A stretch of DNA of 64,000 nt from Pseudoclavibacter sp. Marseille-Q3772 (GTDB lineage Bacteria; Actinomycetota; Actinomycetes; Actinomycetales; Microbacteriaceae): positions 682,001 through 746,000 of the forward strand of contig NZ_OU745391.1 of assembly GCF_916618895.1 (NCBI RefSeq). The letters run 5' to 3'. Positions 25,209 through 33,853 of the stretch are shown piece by piece. Under the pieces are notes generated by a model that saw nothing but the letters and a program-made list of their open reading frames with translations, ran no database searches and had not been told where the DNA came from. Position numbers and translations under genes: made by a program. The stretch's first letter is position 1; every line of letters begins with the position of its first letter.

Positions 25209-26780
25209 ATGAGTAGCGAGCGCGTCACGAAGAAGACCACGTCTCGGACAACACGACGTGTCACTGTCGCATCCCCCGAAGCGACGGTCACCATCGGTGA
25301 ACTATTGGCGATGCCAGAACTTGAGTCCCGAGGCATCGATGCGACTGAGAAATCACTGTCACTCGGTATCACCGCTGTCCAGGTTCTTGATCTAACCGAT
25401 GTGTCCGCGCATTTGCTTGGTGGCGAGTTGCTACTCACCACCGGGCTGGGATTTCAAGACTCCGACGACTGGTTCGAGCAATACGTCAAATCGCTCGTTG
25501 CCGCCGGAGTGCGCGCCATAGGATTCGGGATCGAACCCGTATACACACGGGTGCCTACTGGCCTGATCAAAGCTTGCGAACGCAATCAACTCCCCCTGAT
25601 CGCGTTCCCAGAGCCAGTTGCCTTCATCGACGTCATCTCGGCATTCCATCGCGCCCTGGCGGCTCGTCGACACGAATCATTGGAAACGCTGAATGCCGTC
25701 ACCTTCGACCTGTTGAAAGCCGCCGTAAGCCGCTCCCCCGCATCCCATATCGCAAACTCACTTGCTCGACGACTGAATCTTGTCGCGGTGATTGAACTCG
25801 GCGACGAGGTCCTTCATACCGGCAGTACTGGCCCATACACCAGCGCTGAGCTCATCCCCGAAGTGACAGCGCAACCGATCACCGAATCCTCCAACCGCAC
25901 CATCGACAAAAGCCGCCGATACCGCATCCTTGAAGGCCAGCTCGATGTACTGTCCACTACGCTTCGCTCGCCCAAAGCCCGCGTACCAATCCCCGGGCGC
26001 ATCACGATCGTCACCGATGCAAGCATCGGCAGTACCGAGCTCACCGCCGAACTTCGAGCGGCAGCGCTACTGGAGTTGATCTATACCGACACTGGTGCAG
26101 CTTCCACCAAGATCGATGCACTGCTCATGTCACTGCTACTCTCATCCCTCGCCCGACCCGACCGCCACGAACGGCAGCACGCCGCGCAGGAACTTCGTAA
26201 AGCGTTGGAGAGTAATCATGGGTTCAGCGTCGCTGTTTGTCGCCCAAACGACGGTTCAACCATTCGCGGACACGATCTCGCCTGGTGGCGCGCTTCGCTC
26301 GGAACCCCACTGGTTGATATCAATCAGGGTTGCCTGAGGGCAGTACTCGCGCGCCGCCCCAGCCAAACGCAACTCAATGCGCTATCCGGTTCCGGATGGG
26401 ATATCACCGTCGAAACGGTTGACCACCCTGACGACATCCCGTTCGCTATGGAGCAAGCCCAAGCACTCGTGGCCCAACACAACGATGTTGGCGTCTGGCA
26501 CGGTCTTGCACCCACGCCCGTGCAACGTGCTGCTAGCCAATCGCTGCTCGGCCAGCTCGGCGACCCTGACGATTCCAAAACAACCGAGCTGAGTGACACG
26601 CTGCACGCCTGGCTACAGCAGCACGGAAACTGGGATGCGACCGCTAGGCAGCTGGGCGTTCACCGCAATGTCGTTCGCCGCAGAATCGACCTTGCCTCAG
26701 CACGACTTGGGCTCAGTTTGGATAGCGCACGCATCCGCGCAGAACTAGTGCTTGCGCTGGATTCCTTACAAACGAACTAA
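25209..26780 (+). CDS. PucR-family transcriptional regulator
   Basis: A 523-residue regulator with an N-terminal PucR ligand domain (VTIGELLAMPELESRGI ... LTTGLGFQDSDDWFEQYVKSL) and a C-terminal PucR-type HTH (LHAWLQQHGNWDATARQL then GVHRNVVRRRIDLA). PucR regulators control purine, allantoin, GABA or amine catabolism. The start at 25209 (MSSERVTK) is chosen from the adjacent -10 box; the frame is open to an ATG at 25155. It is divergent from the symporter-ureohydrolase-TPP operon and therefore its probable activator. Confidence 0.9.
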   Translation: MSSERVTKKTTSRTTRRVTVASPEATVTIGELLAMPELESRGIDATEKSLSLGITAVQVLDLTDVSAHLLGGELLLTTGLGFQDSDDWFEQYVKSLVAAGVRAIGFGIEPVYTRVPTGLIKACERNQLPLIAFPEPVAFIDVISAFHRALAARRHESLETLNAVTFDLLKAAVSRSPASHIANSLARRLNLVAVIELGDEVLHTGSTGPYTSAELIPEVTAQPITESSNRTIDKSRRYRILEGQLDVLSTTLRSPKARVPIPGRITIVTDASIGSTELTAELRAAALLELIYTDTGAASTKIDALLMSLLLSSLARPDRHERQHAAQELRKALESNHGFSVAVCRPNDGSTIRGHDLAWWRASLGTPLVDINQGCLRAVLARRPSQTQLNALSGSGWDITVETVDHPDDIPFAMEQAQALVAQHNDVGVWHGLAPTPVQRAASQSLLGQLGDPDDSKTTELSDTLHAWLQQHGNWDATARQLGVHRNVVRRRIDLASARLGLSLDSARIRAELVLALDSLQTN

Positions 26781-26915
26781 GGATGTGACCCCTCTTTGGG
26801 CGCAACGCTGTTCGCATCCCCGAACACGCGCACATTCAGGTAAACTGTTGGTTACATCACGGGATGCCCTGAGCGCACTCAGCGCGACAGCACCGATAGT
26901 GAAACGAGGTAGCCG

Positions 26916-27356
26916 ATGACTTCGGATGTCCTACCCGCCAGCGCCATCCGTTTCAACGTACCCACCGCCGATTGGCGCGAGGCTGTGCGTGCAGCCGGTG
27001 ACTCACTCGTCACCGCCGGCACCACGACGGACAACTACACCGACCAGATGATCGAGGCCATCGAAAACCTCGGCCCCTACATTGTGGTCGCACCCGGATT
27101 CGCGCTCGCGCACGCGCGCCCGTCTGAAGCGGTGCTGCGCACCGGACTCAGCTGGATCTCCCTGGCGGAACCGGTGGAGTTCGGCAACGAGCTCAACGAC
27201 CCGGTCACCTTGGTGGTCGGCCTGGCGGCGATTGACCATGACTCGCACCTGGAAGTCATGTCCAAACTCGCGCGCGTGCTCACCAACCCCGACATGCTCG
27301 CGCGACTGCGTGCATCCGAAGATGCCGAACAAATACGCGCCGAACTGCTTGGCTAA
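26916..27356 (+). CDS. ulaC: PTS EIIA component, ascorbate/mannitol type
   Basis: A 146-residue cytoplasmic EIIA domain (PTS_EIIA_2). The phospho-accepting histidine is in GFALAHARPSEAV; NELNDPVTLVVGLAAIDHDSHLEVM is the typical second half. It passes phosphate from HPr to EIIB. The ATG is preceded by GAGGT; a TAAACT -10-like element lies in the 135-bp gap upstream. It heads a three-gene EIIA-EIIB-EIIC operon. The ula symbol reflects similarity to the ascorbate system; the sugar is not proven. Confidence 0.85.
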   Translation: MTSDVLPASAIRFNVPTADWREAVRAAGDSLVTAGTTTDNYTDQMIEAIENLGPYIVVAPGFALAHARPSEAVLRTGLSWISLAEPVEFGNELNDPVTLVVGLAAIDHDSHLEVMSKLARVLTNPDMLARLRASEDAEQIRAELLG

Positions 27357-27485
27357 CTCCCACGCACCCGACGCGGGCCGAATGCATCCGAACAGCGCGC
27401 GACAGCCGCGAATTGTTGGCGATGCGTTTCGCACCCAACCAGTACCCGTTTAGTACACATCCGCCTCGAACGAAAGGCCCAATCA

Positions 27486-27761
27486 ATGAAGATCATCGCA
27501 GTATGTGGCATGGGAATCGGCACCTCGGTGCTGCTCAAGATGAACATCGACAACGCGCTCACCGAACTCGGTGAAAGCGCCGACGTTGAAGCCGCCGACA
27601 TCTCCTCGGCGCGCGGAGCCGCAGCCACGGCCGACCTCGTTATGACCAGCGCAGAACTGGCAACGCAGCTGGGTGAGCTGGACGCCCCAATCGTCATCGT
27701 CGACAACTTCGTCGACCAGGACGAGATTCGTCAAAAACTTGTCGACGCGCTCGACCTGTAA
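27486..27761 (+). CDS. ulaB: PTS EIIB component, ascorbate type
   Basis: A 91-residue EIIB domain beginning MKIIAVCGMGIGTSVLLKMN; the cysteine in CGMGIGTS is the phosphorylation site. Length and sequence match the SgaB/UlaB class. It starts 129 bp after ulaC, a long gap for an operon, in which I see no clear hairpin or promoter; AAAGG precedes the start. It accepts phosphate from EIIA and phosphorylates the sugar carried by EIIC. Confidence 0.88.
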   Translation: MKIIAVCGMGIGTSVLLKMNIDNALTELGESADVEAADISSARGAAATADLVMTSAELATQLGELDAPIVIVDNFVDQDEIRQKLVDALDL

Positions 27762-27830
27762 TAAGCGCGACCCCAGTAGAGCCTGACGGCTCGATCACGG
27801 GCGATAGCCCAACCGTAGAAAGGAACCAAC

Positions 27831-29369
27831 ATGGATTGGTTGGTCGATGTCCTTAATTTCATCGGACAACAGATTCTCAATGTGCCCGCGTATCTGGTGG
27901 GCATTATCGTCGCCATCGGTCTGATTGCCCTCGGTAAGTCTGCCGGTCAGGTCATCGGCGGCGCCCTCAAATCTGCACTCGGATTCCTCATCCTCGGAGC
28001 CGGCGCCAGCGTCGTCGTCTCCTCGCTCGAACCGCTTGGTGAGCTCGTGCTGGGCGTTACCGGAGCCGAAGGTGTCGTGCCCACGAACGAAGTGGTCTCC
28101 GCTATGGCTGCCGACCAGTTCGGGGCCAACAGCGCCTACATCCTCGCGCTCGGCTTCTTGCTGATGCTGGTGCTGGCGCGATTCACTCCGCTGAGCTACG
28201 TGTTCCTCACCGGGCACCACATGGTGTTCATGGCGATGATGCTCTCAGTGCTGCTGTCGATCGGCTTCGGCGCTGAAGCAACCTGGCTCACCGTGCTCGT
28301 TGGCGCATTCCTGCTGGCGGTAATCATGGTCGCCATGCCAGCGTTCACCCACCCGTGGACCAAGCGTGTGACCGGCAATGACACCGTCGCGATGGGTCAC
28401 TTCGGCTCGCTCGGATACATCGCCGCCGGTGCCGTTGGGCAGGCTGTGGGCAAGAAGTCGCGCTCGACCGAAGACATTAAGTTCCCGCAAGGACTGTCGT
28501 TCCTGCGCGACTCGATGGTCGCAACCGCCCTGTCGATGGTGCTTATTTACGTCGTCTTTGCCGTGTGGGGCATGATCGCCCTCGGCGACGGCGCGTACGA
28601 ACTGCTGGGCGCCGAAGATGGTGGCGCGTTTGTCATGGCGGCAATCATGCAGGGCCTCATGTTTGGTGTCGGTGTCTCCGTGATTCTGTACGGTGTGCGC
28701 ACCTTCCTGGGCGAGCTCATCCCTGCCTTCCAGGGAATTGCTAAGAAGGTTGTCCCCGGTGCGAAAGCCGCACTGGACATCCCGATTGTCTTCCCCTACG
28801 GACAGAACGCGGTGCTTATCGGCTTCATTTCGTCGTTCGTCGGCGGTCTGGTCATGCTGGTGCTGCTCGCGACCTGGCTCGGCCCGGCATTCGGTCTGGC
28901 GCTCATCCTGCCCGGTATGGTTCCCCACTTCTTCACCGGTGGTGGTGCTGGAGTCTACGGAAACGCGACCGGTGGTCGTATCGGTGCCATTGTCGGTGGA
29001 TTTGTCAACGGTCTGCTCATCACCATCCTCCCCGCGCTGCTCTACCTCGTCATGGACGGCATCGGTTTGAAGGGATCGACCTTCGGCGACGCCGACTTCG
29101 GCTGGTTCGGCTCGCTCCTCGGCTGGGGTATGCAGGCTGACAGCACTGCGGTGAGCGTGATTGTTGCGATTGTGATCGGTGTCGTTCTGCTGGCGCTGGC
29201 GATCCTGTGGCAGGTTCGCGTAGTTAACCGCGGCTGGATGCCCGGTGAAGCCCACGCCCAGTACGTTGCCGAAATCAAGGCTGAACAGGACGCACAGGCG
29301 CAGGCTGAGCGTGAACGCGCGAAGGCAGCTCGGGCAGCAGCCAAAAAGGCCGCTGCTGACGGGTCCTAG
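27831..29369 (+). CDS. ulaA: PTS EIIC component, ascorbate (UlaA/SgaT) type
   Basis: A 512-residue membrane permease of the UlaA/SgaT fold with about 11 helices. Typical sequences are LNFIGQQILNVPAYLVGIIV at the N-terminus, LARFTPLSYVFLTGHHMVF and VPHFFTGGGAGVYGNATGGR. The C-terminus is a charged Ala/Lys/Arg helix (AQAQAERERAKAARAAAKK). It translocates the sugar while EIIB phosphorylates it. No ascorbate-6-phosphate lactonase, decarboxylase or epimerase genes are nearby, so the substrate is open. A hairpin terminator follows. Confidence 0.9.
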   Translation: MDWLVDVLNFIGQQILNVPAYLVGIIVAIGLIALGKSAGQVIGGALKSALGFLILGAGASVVVSSLEPLGELVLGVTGAEGVVPTNEVVSAMAADQFGANSAYILALGFLLMLVLARFTPLSYVFLTGHHMVFMAMMLSVLLSIGFGAEATWLTVLVGAFLLAVIMVAMPAFTHPWTKRVTGNDTVAMGHFGSLGYIAAGAVGQAVGKKSRSTEDIKFPQGLSFLRDSMVATALSMVLIYVVFAVWGMIALGDGAYELLGAEDGGAFVMAAIMQGLMFGVGVSVILYGVRTFLGELIPAFQGIAKKVVPGAKAALDIPIVFPYGQNAVLIGFISSFVGGLVMLVLLATWLGPAFGLALILPGMVPHFFTGGGAGVYGNATGGRIGAIVGGFVNGLLITILPALLYLVMDGIGLKGSTFGDADFGWFGSLLGWGMQADSTAVSVIVAIVIGVVLLALAILWQVRVVNRGWMPGEAHAQYVAEIKAEQDAQAQAERERAKAARAAAKKAAADGS

Positions 29370-29385
29370 TGGTTAACGCCTGACG

Positions 29386-29417
29386 TTGTGGCCGCGGGCT
29401 GCTGCTCGCGGCCACAA
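29386..29417 (+). terminator. Terminator of the PTS operon
   Basis: Perfect 11-bp stem TTGTGGCCGCG / CGCGGCCACAA with a 10-nt loop, followed by TCGTTTCC, 17 bp after the ulaA stop. Confidence 0.85.
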
Positions 29418-29566
29418 TCGTTTCCAAGGAAGGCTGCGCCAGAGCTTCGTTGCTGGTAAAGTTGGGCGTTGGCTTACGCGTACCCCACTCGACGCGACGC
29501 GCGCTGCGGCCCCTCTACCCGCATCCGCGCACTGTTGAAACCAAACCTCTTTACGAAAGTAGTCAC

Positions 29567-29833
29567 GTGGCAAACATCAAGTCGCAGATCAAGCGCATCG
29601 GCACCAACCGCAAGGCGACCGAGCGTAACAAGGCATACAAGTCGGAGCTCCGCACCGCGATCCGTCACGTTCGCGAAGCTGTTGCCGAGGGCAACGCCGA
29701 GCAGGCGCAGACCGCTCTCGCACACGCTTCGAAGAAGCTCGACAAGGCAGTTTCGAAGGGCGTCATTCACAAGAACCAGGCTGCGAACCGCAAGTCGGCA
29801 ATCGCGAAGCTGGTTAACGGAATCGCCAAGTAG
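29567..29833 (+). CDS. rpsT: 30S ribosomal protein S20
   Basis: An 88-residue, lysine/arginine-rich bS20: [20 protein letters not shown] at the N-terminus and [15 protein letters not shown] at the C-terminus. It binds 16S rRNA early in 30S assembly. The start is GTG at 29567, preceded by GAAAG; the upstream in-frame extension is not part of the protein. rpsT is the expected neighbour of lepA and holA in actinobacteria. Confidence 0.96.
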   Translation: MANIKSQIKRIGTNRKATERNKAYKSELRTAIRHVREAVAEGNAEQAQTALAHASKKLDKAVSKGVIHKNQAANRKSAIAKLVNGIAK

Positions 29834-29843
29834 CTCTTCTTCG

Positions 29844-29872
29844 TTTGGGCCCCGCTGGTTGCGGGGTCCAAA
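29844..29872 (+). terminator. Terminator of rpsT
   Basis: 12-bp stem TTTGGGCCCCGC / GCGGGGTCCAAA (one G-U pair) with a 5-nt loop and TTGCTTTCC tail, 10 bp after the stop codon. Confidence 0.9.
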
Positions 29873-29894
29873 TTGCTTTCCCGGGGTGTGGATG

Positions 29895-29918
29895 GTGCCT
29901 CGGTGCCTCGGCGCCTCG
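29895..29918. repeat. 8-bp unit repeated three times
   Basis: GTGCCTCG, GTGCCTCG, GCGCCTCG in direct succession between the rpsT terminator and repeat copy A. Simple-sequence DNA; no function visible. Confidence 0.7.
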
Positions 29919-29980
29919 GCGGTGTCTCACCTCCGTGCTCCCCCCTCCCTCTCCCCGTACCGCGCCCCGGCCCCGCGTGC

Positions 29981-30049
29981 CAAACTGTCTCACTTTTCAC
30001 CCACACAAGACGGATAACTCCTCAAACCCCCATTTTCTGAGACAGTTCG
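29981..30049. repeat. 69-bp inverted-end repeat, copy A
   Basis: Begins CAAACTGTCTCACTTTTC and ends TGAGACAGTTCG. The unit is exactly 69 bp and recurs at 30122, 45917 and 46111. The core contains GACGGATAAC then CTCAAACCC. The left flank CCGCGTGC is the complement of the right flank of copies C and D (GCACGCGG), so an ancestral element probably had arms of about 20 bp. It lies in the 561-bp gap between rpsT and the GTPase gene. Confidence 0.85.
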
Positions 30050-30121
30050 ACCCGGGATCGACACAACTCGCGCGCGTTCTCCCCCGCACCCCGCGCAACC
30101 TCCCTAACACCGGCCTCGCGT

Positions 30122-30190
30122 CAAACTGTCTCACTTTTCACCCACACAAGACGGATAACCCCTCAAACCCTCACTTTCTGAGACAGTTTG
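30122..30190. repeat. 69-bp inverted-end repeat, copy B
   Basis: The only copy with perfect 12-bp ends, CAAACTGTCTCA and TGAGACAGTTTG. It is nearly identical to copy A (differences near the middle and right end) and follows it after 72 bp. The remaining 30191-30394 is very G-rich and shows no further feature that I can support, apart from the promoter that the next gene must have. Confidence 0.88.
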
Positions 30191-30394
30191 GCCCGGGGTG
30201 CAGAGGTGCGGGGGCCGCGGGGGGGGCAGGGTGCGGCGAGAGGAGAGCACGGTGGGAAAACGCAGGCCTGGGCGGAGGATGAGGAGGGGGATGCGCGGCG
30301 CAGCCGGTGGTTACGGGTCGCGTGGCATGAGGACAACGGGGCCCAAAGGGCAGTGACCAGCCGATCCCCATGCGTAATCGGGCATCCTAGAAGG

Positions 30395-32182
30395 GTGTCT
30401 GATGCCCAACTTCCCCACTCCGCGCTGCAATCACTGCGAGCCGCGCTTCACGACGCCACGCTGCCACTCGACCTCAACGAGACGGCGCCGGCAAAAACGC
30501 AGCGATCCTGGGCACTGCAGCAGATCGACGACTACATCGCACCTCGGCTTGCGAACCTCGACGCACCCCTACTCGCCGTCGTCGGCGGTTCCACCGGCGC
30601 CGGCAAATCGACCATCGTGAACGCCATGGTCGGCAGCCCCGTTACCCGCACCGGCGCGATTCGCCCCACCACACGCCAGCCCATCCTGCTGCACTCCCCC
30701 GCAGACGGCGCCTGGTTCGAAACCGACCGCGTGCTCCCAGGGTTATCGCGCATCCGCGGCACCAGAGCCGACAGCACCCAACCGTCGTCTCGCGCGGGCA
30801 TCGCCCCGGACGCGAACCTCATCGGCTCAGTGGTCCTCGTCGAGGATCCCCGTATCCCGCGTCATGTCGCGGTGATCGACGCACCCGATATCGACTCGAT
30901 CGCCGACGAAAACCGAGCCCTCGCCAGCCAACTCCTGGCCGCGGCCGATCTGTGGTTCTTCGTCACTACCGCGAACCGCTATGCGGATGCAGTCCCCTGG
31001 CGCCTGCTCGATGACGCGGCCGGTCGCGACATCACGGTCGCGGTTATCCTCAACCGTGTCCCACCGGGCGCCGAGGCAGAGATCACGCAAGACCTGCACC
31101 GGATGCTCCACGAACACGGCCTTTCGGGCTCAGCAGTGTTCACGATTACCGAGCAGCCGCTCGATCAGTGGGGAATGTTGCCGCCCCACACGATCGCCCC
31201 GATCCGCGCATGGCTGGAGTCCCTCGCCCAAGACGCAACCGCCCGCCACGATCTTGCCCGGCGCACACTAACCGGCGCCGCACACAAACTCGCCCGCGTC
31301 GCCACTGACGTCGCCGCCGCCCGCGACGCACAGGTGCAGGTCGCAAACGACCTCATCGACACCGTCAACGGCGAGTACCGAGCCGCCGCCGAGCGGGTTC
31401 ACCAAGCCACCCAGGATGGCGCCCTCCTGCGCGGTGAGGTGCTCTCTCGCTGGCAGGATGTGGTTGGCACGTCGGATGTGTTCCGCGGCATCGAGACCTG
31501 GGTCGCGAGCGCCCGCGATCGCATCACCGGCTGGTTCACCGGCAAACCCAAGGCCGTAGAGCAGGTCGAGGCGTCCCTAGAACACAGCCTGCACACAGTG
31601 ATTGTGGATGCGGCGAGCGGCGCCGCATCGTCAAGCTGGCAGCGGGTGCGTGCTACAGAGAACGGCCGCCGCATCTTCAGCGACCCAAAGCTGTCGCAGG
31701 AATCCTCGCACCTCGGCGACGCTGCGGCTCGGGTAATGCACGAATGGCAGGGGGCGCTGCTGGCCTTGGTGCGCGAGCAGGCCGCCGGCAAACGCACCCG
31801 CGCACGCGTGCTCTCCCTGGGGCTGAATGCCGTAACCGTCGCGCTAATGATCGTCGTGTTCGCATCCACGGCTGGACTCACCGGCGGCGAAGTCGCCATC
31901 GCGGGCGGATCTGCGGTGGTTGGGCAGAAGCTACTAGAAACTATTTTCGGCGATGAGGCCGTCCGTAAACTTGCGGCGCAGGCACGTCAGGATCTGGGTG
32001 CGCGCGTTGATTCGCTGTTCCGCGGCGAGGCGCTGCGCTACCACGCAGAGCTAATGCCGGTCACCGCGCCAGGAAATGGCGACCGACTTCGTGAATCCGT
32101 CGCCGCATTCGAACGGGCTCTGAGCGCTTCGCTGCCCGGCCAGGCGGTCAGCGAGCAACCATCCCCCGGGGCTCCCGCATGA
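30395..32182 (+). CDS. Dynamin-like/YfjP-type GTPase, first of a pair
   Basis: About 595 residues with an N-terminal large-GTPase domain: G1 VVGGSTGAGKSTIVN, G3 VIDAPDIDSI, G4-like LNRVP. A long helical region follows, then a hydrophobic segment (NAVTVALMIVVFASTAGLTG, about residue 490), and a further helix. This layout resembles bacterial dynamin-like membrane-remodelling proteins. The GTG at 30395 (VSDAQLP) is my choice; the frame extends to 30188 through repeat B, which is not credible as protein. It overlaps the second GTPase by 4 bp (ATGA), so the two are translationally coupled and probably form a complex. Confidence 0.82.
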   Translation: MSDAQLPHSALQSLRAALHDATLPLDLNETAPAKTQRSWALQQIDDYIAPRLANLDAPLLAVVGGSTGAGKSTIVNAMVGSPVTRTGAIRPTTRQPILLHSPADGAWFETDRVLPGLSRIRGTRADSTQPSSRAGIAPDANLIGSVVLVEDPRIPRHVAVIDAPDIDSIADENRALASQLLAAADLWFFVTTANRYADAVPWRLLDDAAGRDITVAVILNRVPPGAEAEITQDLHRMLHEHGLSGSAVFTITEQPLDQWGMLPPHTIAPIRAWLESLAQDATARHDLARRTLTGAAHKLARVATDVAAARDAQVQVANDLIDTVNGEYRAAAERVHQATQDGALLRGEVLSRWQDVVGTSDVFRGIETWVASARDRITGWFTGKPKAVEQVEASLEHSLHTVIVDAASGAASSSWQRVRATENGRRIFSDPKLSQESSHLGDAAARVMHEWQGALLALVREQAAGKRTRARVLSLGLNAVTVALMIVVFASTAGLTGGEVAIAGGSAVVGQKLLETIFGDEAVRKLAAQARQDLGARVDSLFRGEALRYHAELMPVTAPGNGDRLRESVAAFERALSASLPGQAVSEQPSPGAPA

Positions 32183-33792
32183 GCCGGATCACCCTCGATG
32201 ACCGCATCCGCGACCTACAGTCCGCCCGCGACCTTGCGGCCGGCAGACTGCCAGCGGAAGAACTCACAGCACTCGATCGCGTACTCGAAACCGTACAAAC
32301 TCGGCGTTCACTCTCGAGCGAACACACGGTCGTTGGCTTCTTCGGCGCGACCGGGTCGGGCAAGTCCTCACTGTTCAACGCGGTGGTAGGCGAACCGCTG
32401 GCGCATACGCATGTGCGCCGCCCAACCACATCCGAACCCTTGGCAGCCATTTGGCAACCGGATGGAGCAGCCCCGCTGCTTGACTGGCTCCAGGTGCGCG
32501 ATCGACGCGTCCCGGCAACACCGTTCGCGGCGGATGCGTCCCTGCCGTTGATTCTGCTCGATCTGCCAGATTTCGATTCGGTTCGTAGCGGGCACCGCGA
32601 GATCGCCACACGCCTTGCCGGTCAGGTCGACGTGTTGATTTGGGTGGTCGATCCGCAAAAGTATGCCGACGCTGCCCTACACCGTGATTTCATCCGCCCG
32701 CTCGCATCGCATAGCGCCGTGACCGCAGTGGTGCTCAACCAGATCGATACGCTCCCGGCCGAGCAGATCCCGCAGGTGGTGGATTCGCTCACCGAGCTGG
32801 TGCGCGACGACGGCCTTGATCGCGTCGAGGTCCTTGCGGCCAGCGCCCGGTCGATGGCCGGGGTGCCGGCTGTGCGCGAGCGTATCGCGAAGTTTGCGCG
32901 GCAGCGTGTGGCGGCCACCGAGCGGCTCACGGCGGATATCCGTCAGATCGCTGACCGGTTTGTGGCGGAGCCTGCGCGCACATCCGTATCCTCGCGTCTT
33001 GACCAGCGGTTGCGGGATGCGGTTACCAGCGCCTCGGGCACAGAGCAGGTCTCGCAGGCGGTTGCCCGCTCGTATCGGAAGCGTGCGGGTCAGGCAACCG
33101 GGTGGCCGGTCACCAGCTGGCTGCTTCGGTTTCGGCCGGATCCGCTGCGGCGGCTACACCTGGGCTCTTCACAACCAGACCCAAGCTCCACTCCTCACGA
33201 AACACCCACAACACCGCGTTCATCCCGCCCTCCGCTGAGCGCCGGCCAGCAGGCGGCCCTCAATCAGGCGGTGCGTTCCTATACGAACTCCGCCAGCGAG
33301 GGTCTGCCCGAGTGGTGGGCTCAGCGGATTCGCGACACCGGTGCTGCGGCTGCCGGTGAGTTGCCGGATGCGGTTGATCTGGCGATTGCGCGAACGGATC
33401 TGGGCGCCCAGCGCTCCTGGTGGTGGCCGGTGGTGACCGTCGTTCAGGTGGTGGCGTTACTCGCGGCGCTCGTTGGGGTCGGTTGGTATTTGCTGATCTG
33501 GGCGATGCGGACGCTTGGATTCGGGTTCGGTTCGGCCGAGATCCCCACTGTGGAGGGCTGGCCGGTGCCCGGGTTGTTCATCGCACTGGGCGTCTTGCTC
33601 GGGATCGTGCTTGGGCTGGTCACCTCGCTGATCAGTGCGGGTGTTGCTCGTCGGCGCGCGCGGCGTGCCCGCAGGCGGTTGCGCGCTGCGATCGCCGAGG
33701 TCGTGGATGCGAAGGTGATTGCGCCGGTACAGAACGAACGTTCGCGTGCGGCTGGGTTCGCGGCCGCGATGCAGCGGGCTGGCTCGCGGTGA
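32179..33792 (+). CDS. Dynamin-like/YfjP-type GTPase, second of a pair
   Basis: A 537-residue partner: G1 GFFGATGSGKSSLFNAVVG, switch-region PTTSEP, G3 LLDLPDFDSV, G4 VLNQID. Two C-terminal membrane helices are clear (VVTVVQVVALLAALVGVGWY and VPGLFIALGVLLGIVLGLVT), followed by a basic tail RRRARRARRRLR. The two-gene arrangement parallels DynA/DynB of Streptomyces and IniA/IniC of mycobacteria, which act at membranes; equivalence is not shown. It sits between rpsT and holA, breaking the usual adjacency. Confidence 0.85.
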   Translation: MSRITLDDRIRDLQSARDLAAGRLPAEELTALDRVLETVQTRRSLSSEHTVVGFFGATGSGKSSLFNAVVGEPLAHTHVRRPTTSEPLAAIWQPDGAAPLLDWLQVRDRRVPATPFAADASLPLILLDLPDFDSVRSGHREIATRLAGQVDVLIWVVDPQKYADAALHRDFIRPLASHSAVTAVVLNQIDTLPAEQIPQVVDSLTELVRDDGLDRVEVLAASARSMAGVPAVRERIAKFARQRVAATERLTADIRQIADRFVAEPARTSVSSRLDQRLRDAVTSASGTEQVSQAVARSYRKRAGQATGWPVTSWLLRFRPDPLRRLHLGSSQPDPSSTPHETPTTPRSSRPPLSAGQQAALNQAVRSYTNSASEGLPEWWAQRIRDTGAAAAGELPDAVDLAIARTDLGAQRSWWWPVVTVVQVVALLAALVGVGWYLLIWAMRTLGFGFGSAEIPTVEGWPVPGLFIALGVLLGIVLGLVTSLISAGVARRRARRARRRLRAAIAEVVDAKVIAPVQNERSRAAGFAAAMQRAGSR

Positions 33793-33853
33793 TGCTCGCC
33801 TGGCAATCGACAGCAATCTCGACGCTATGTAAGTAGCACACAGCGCGGGATCG

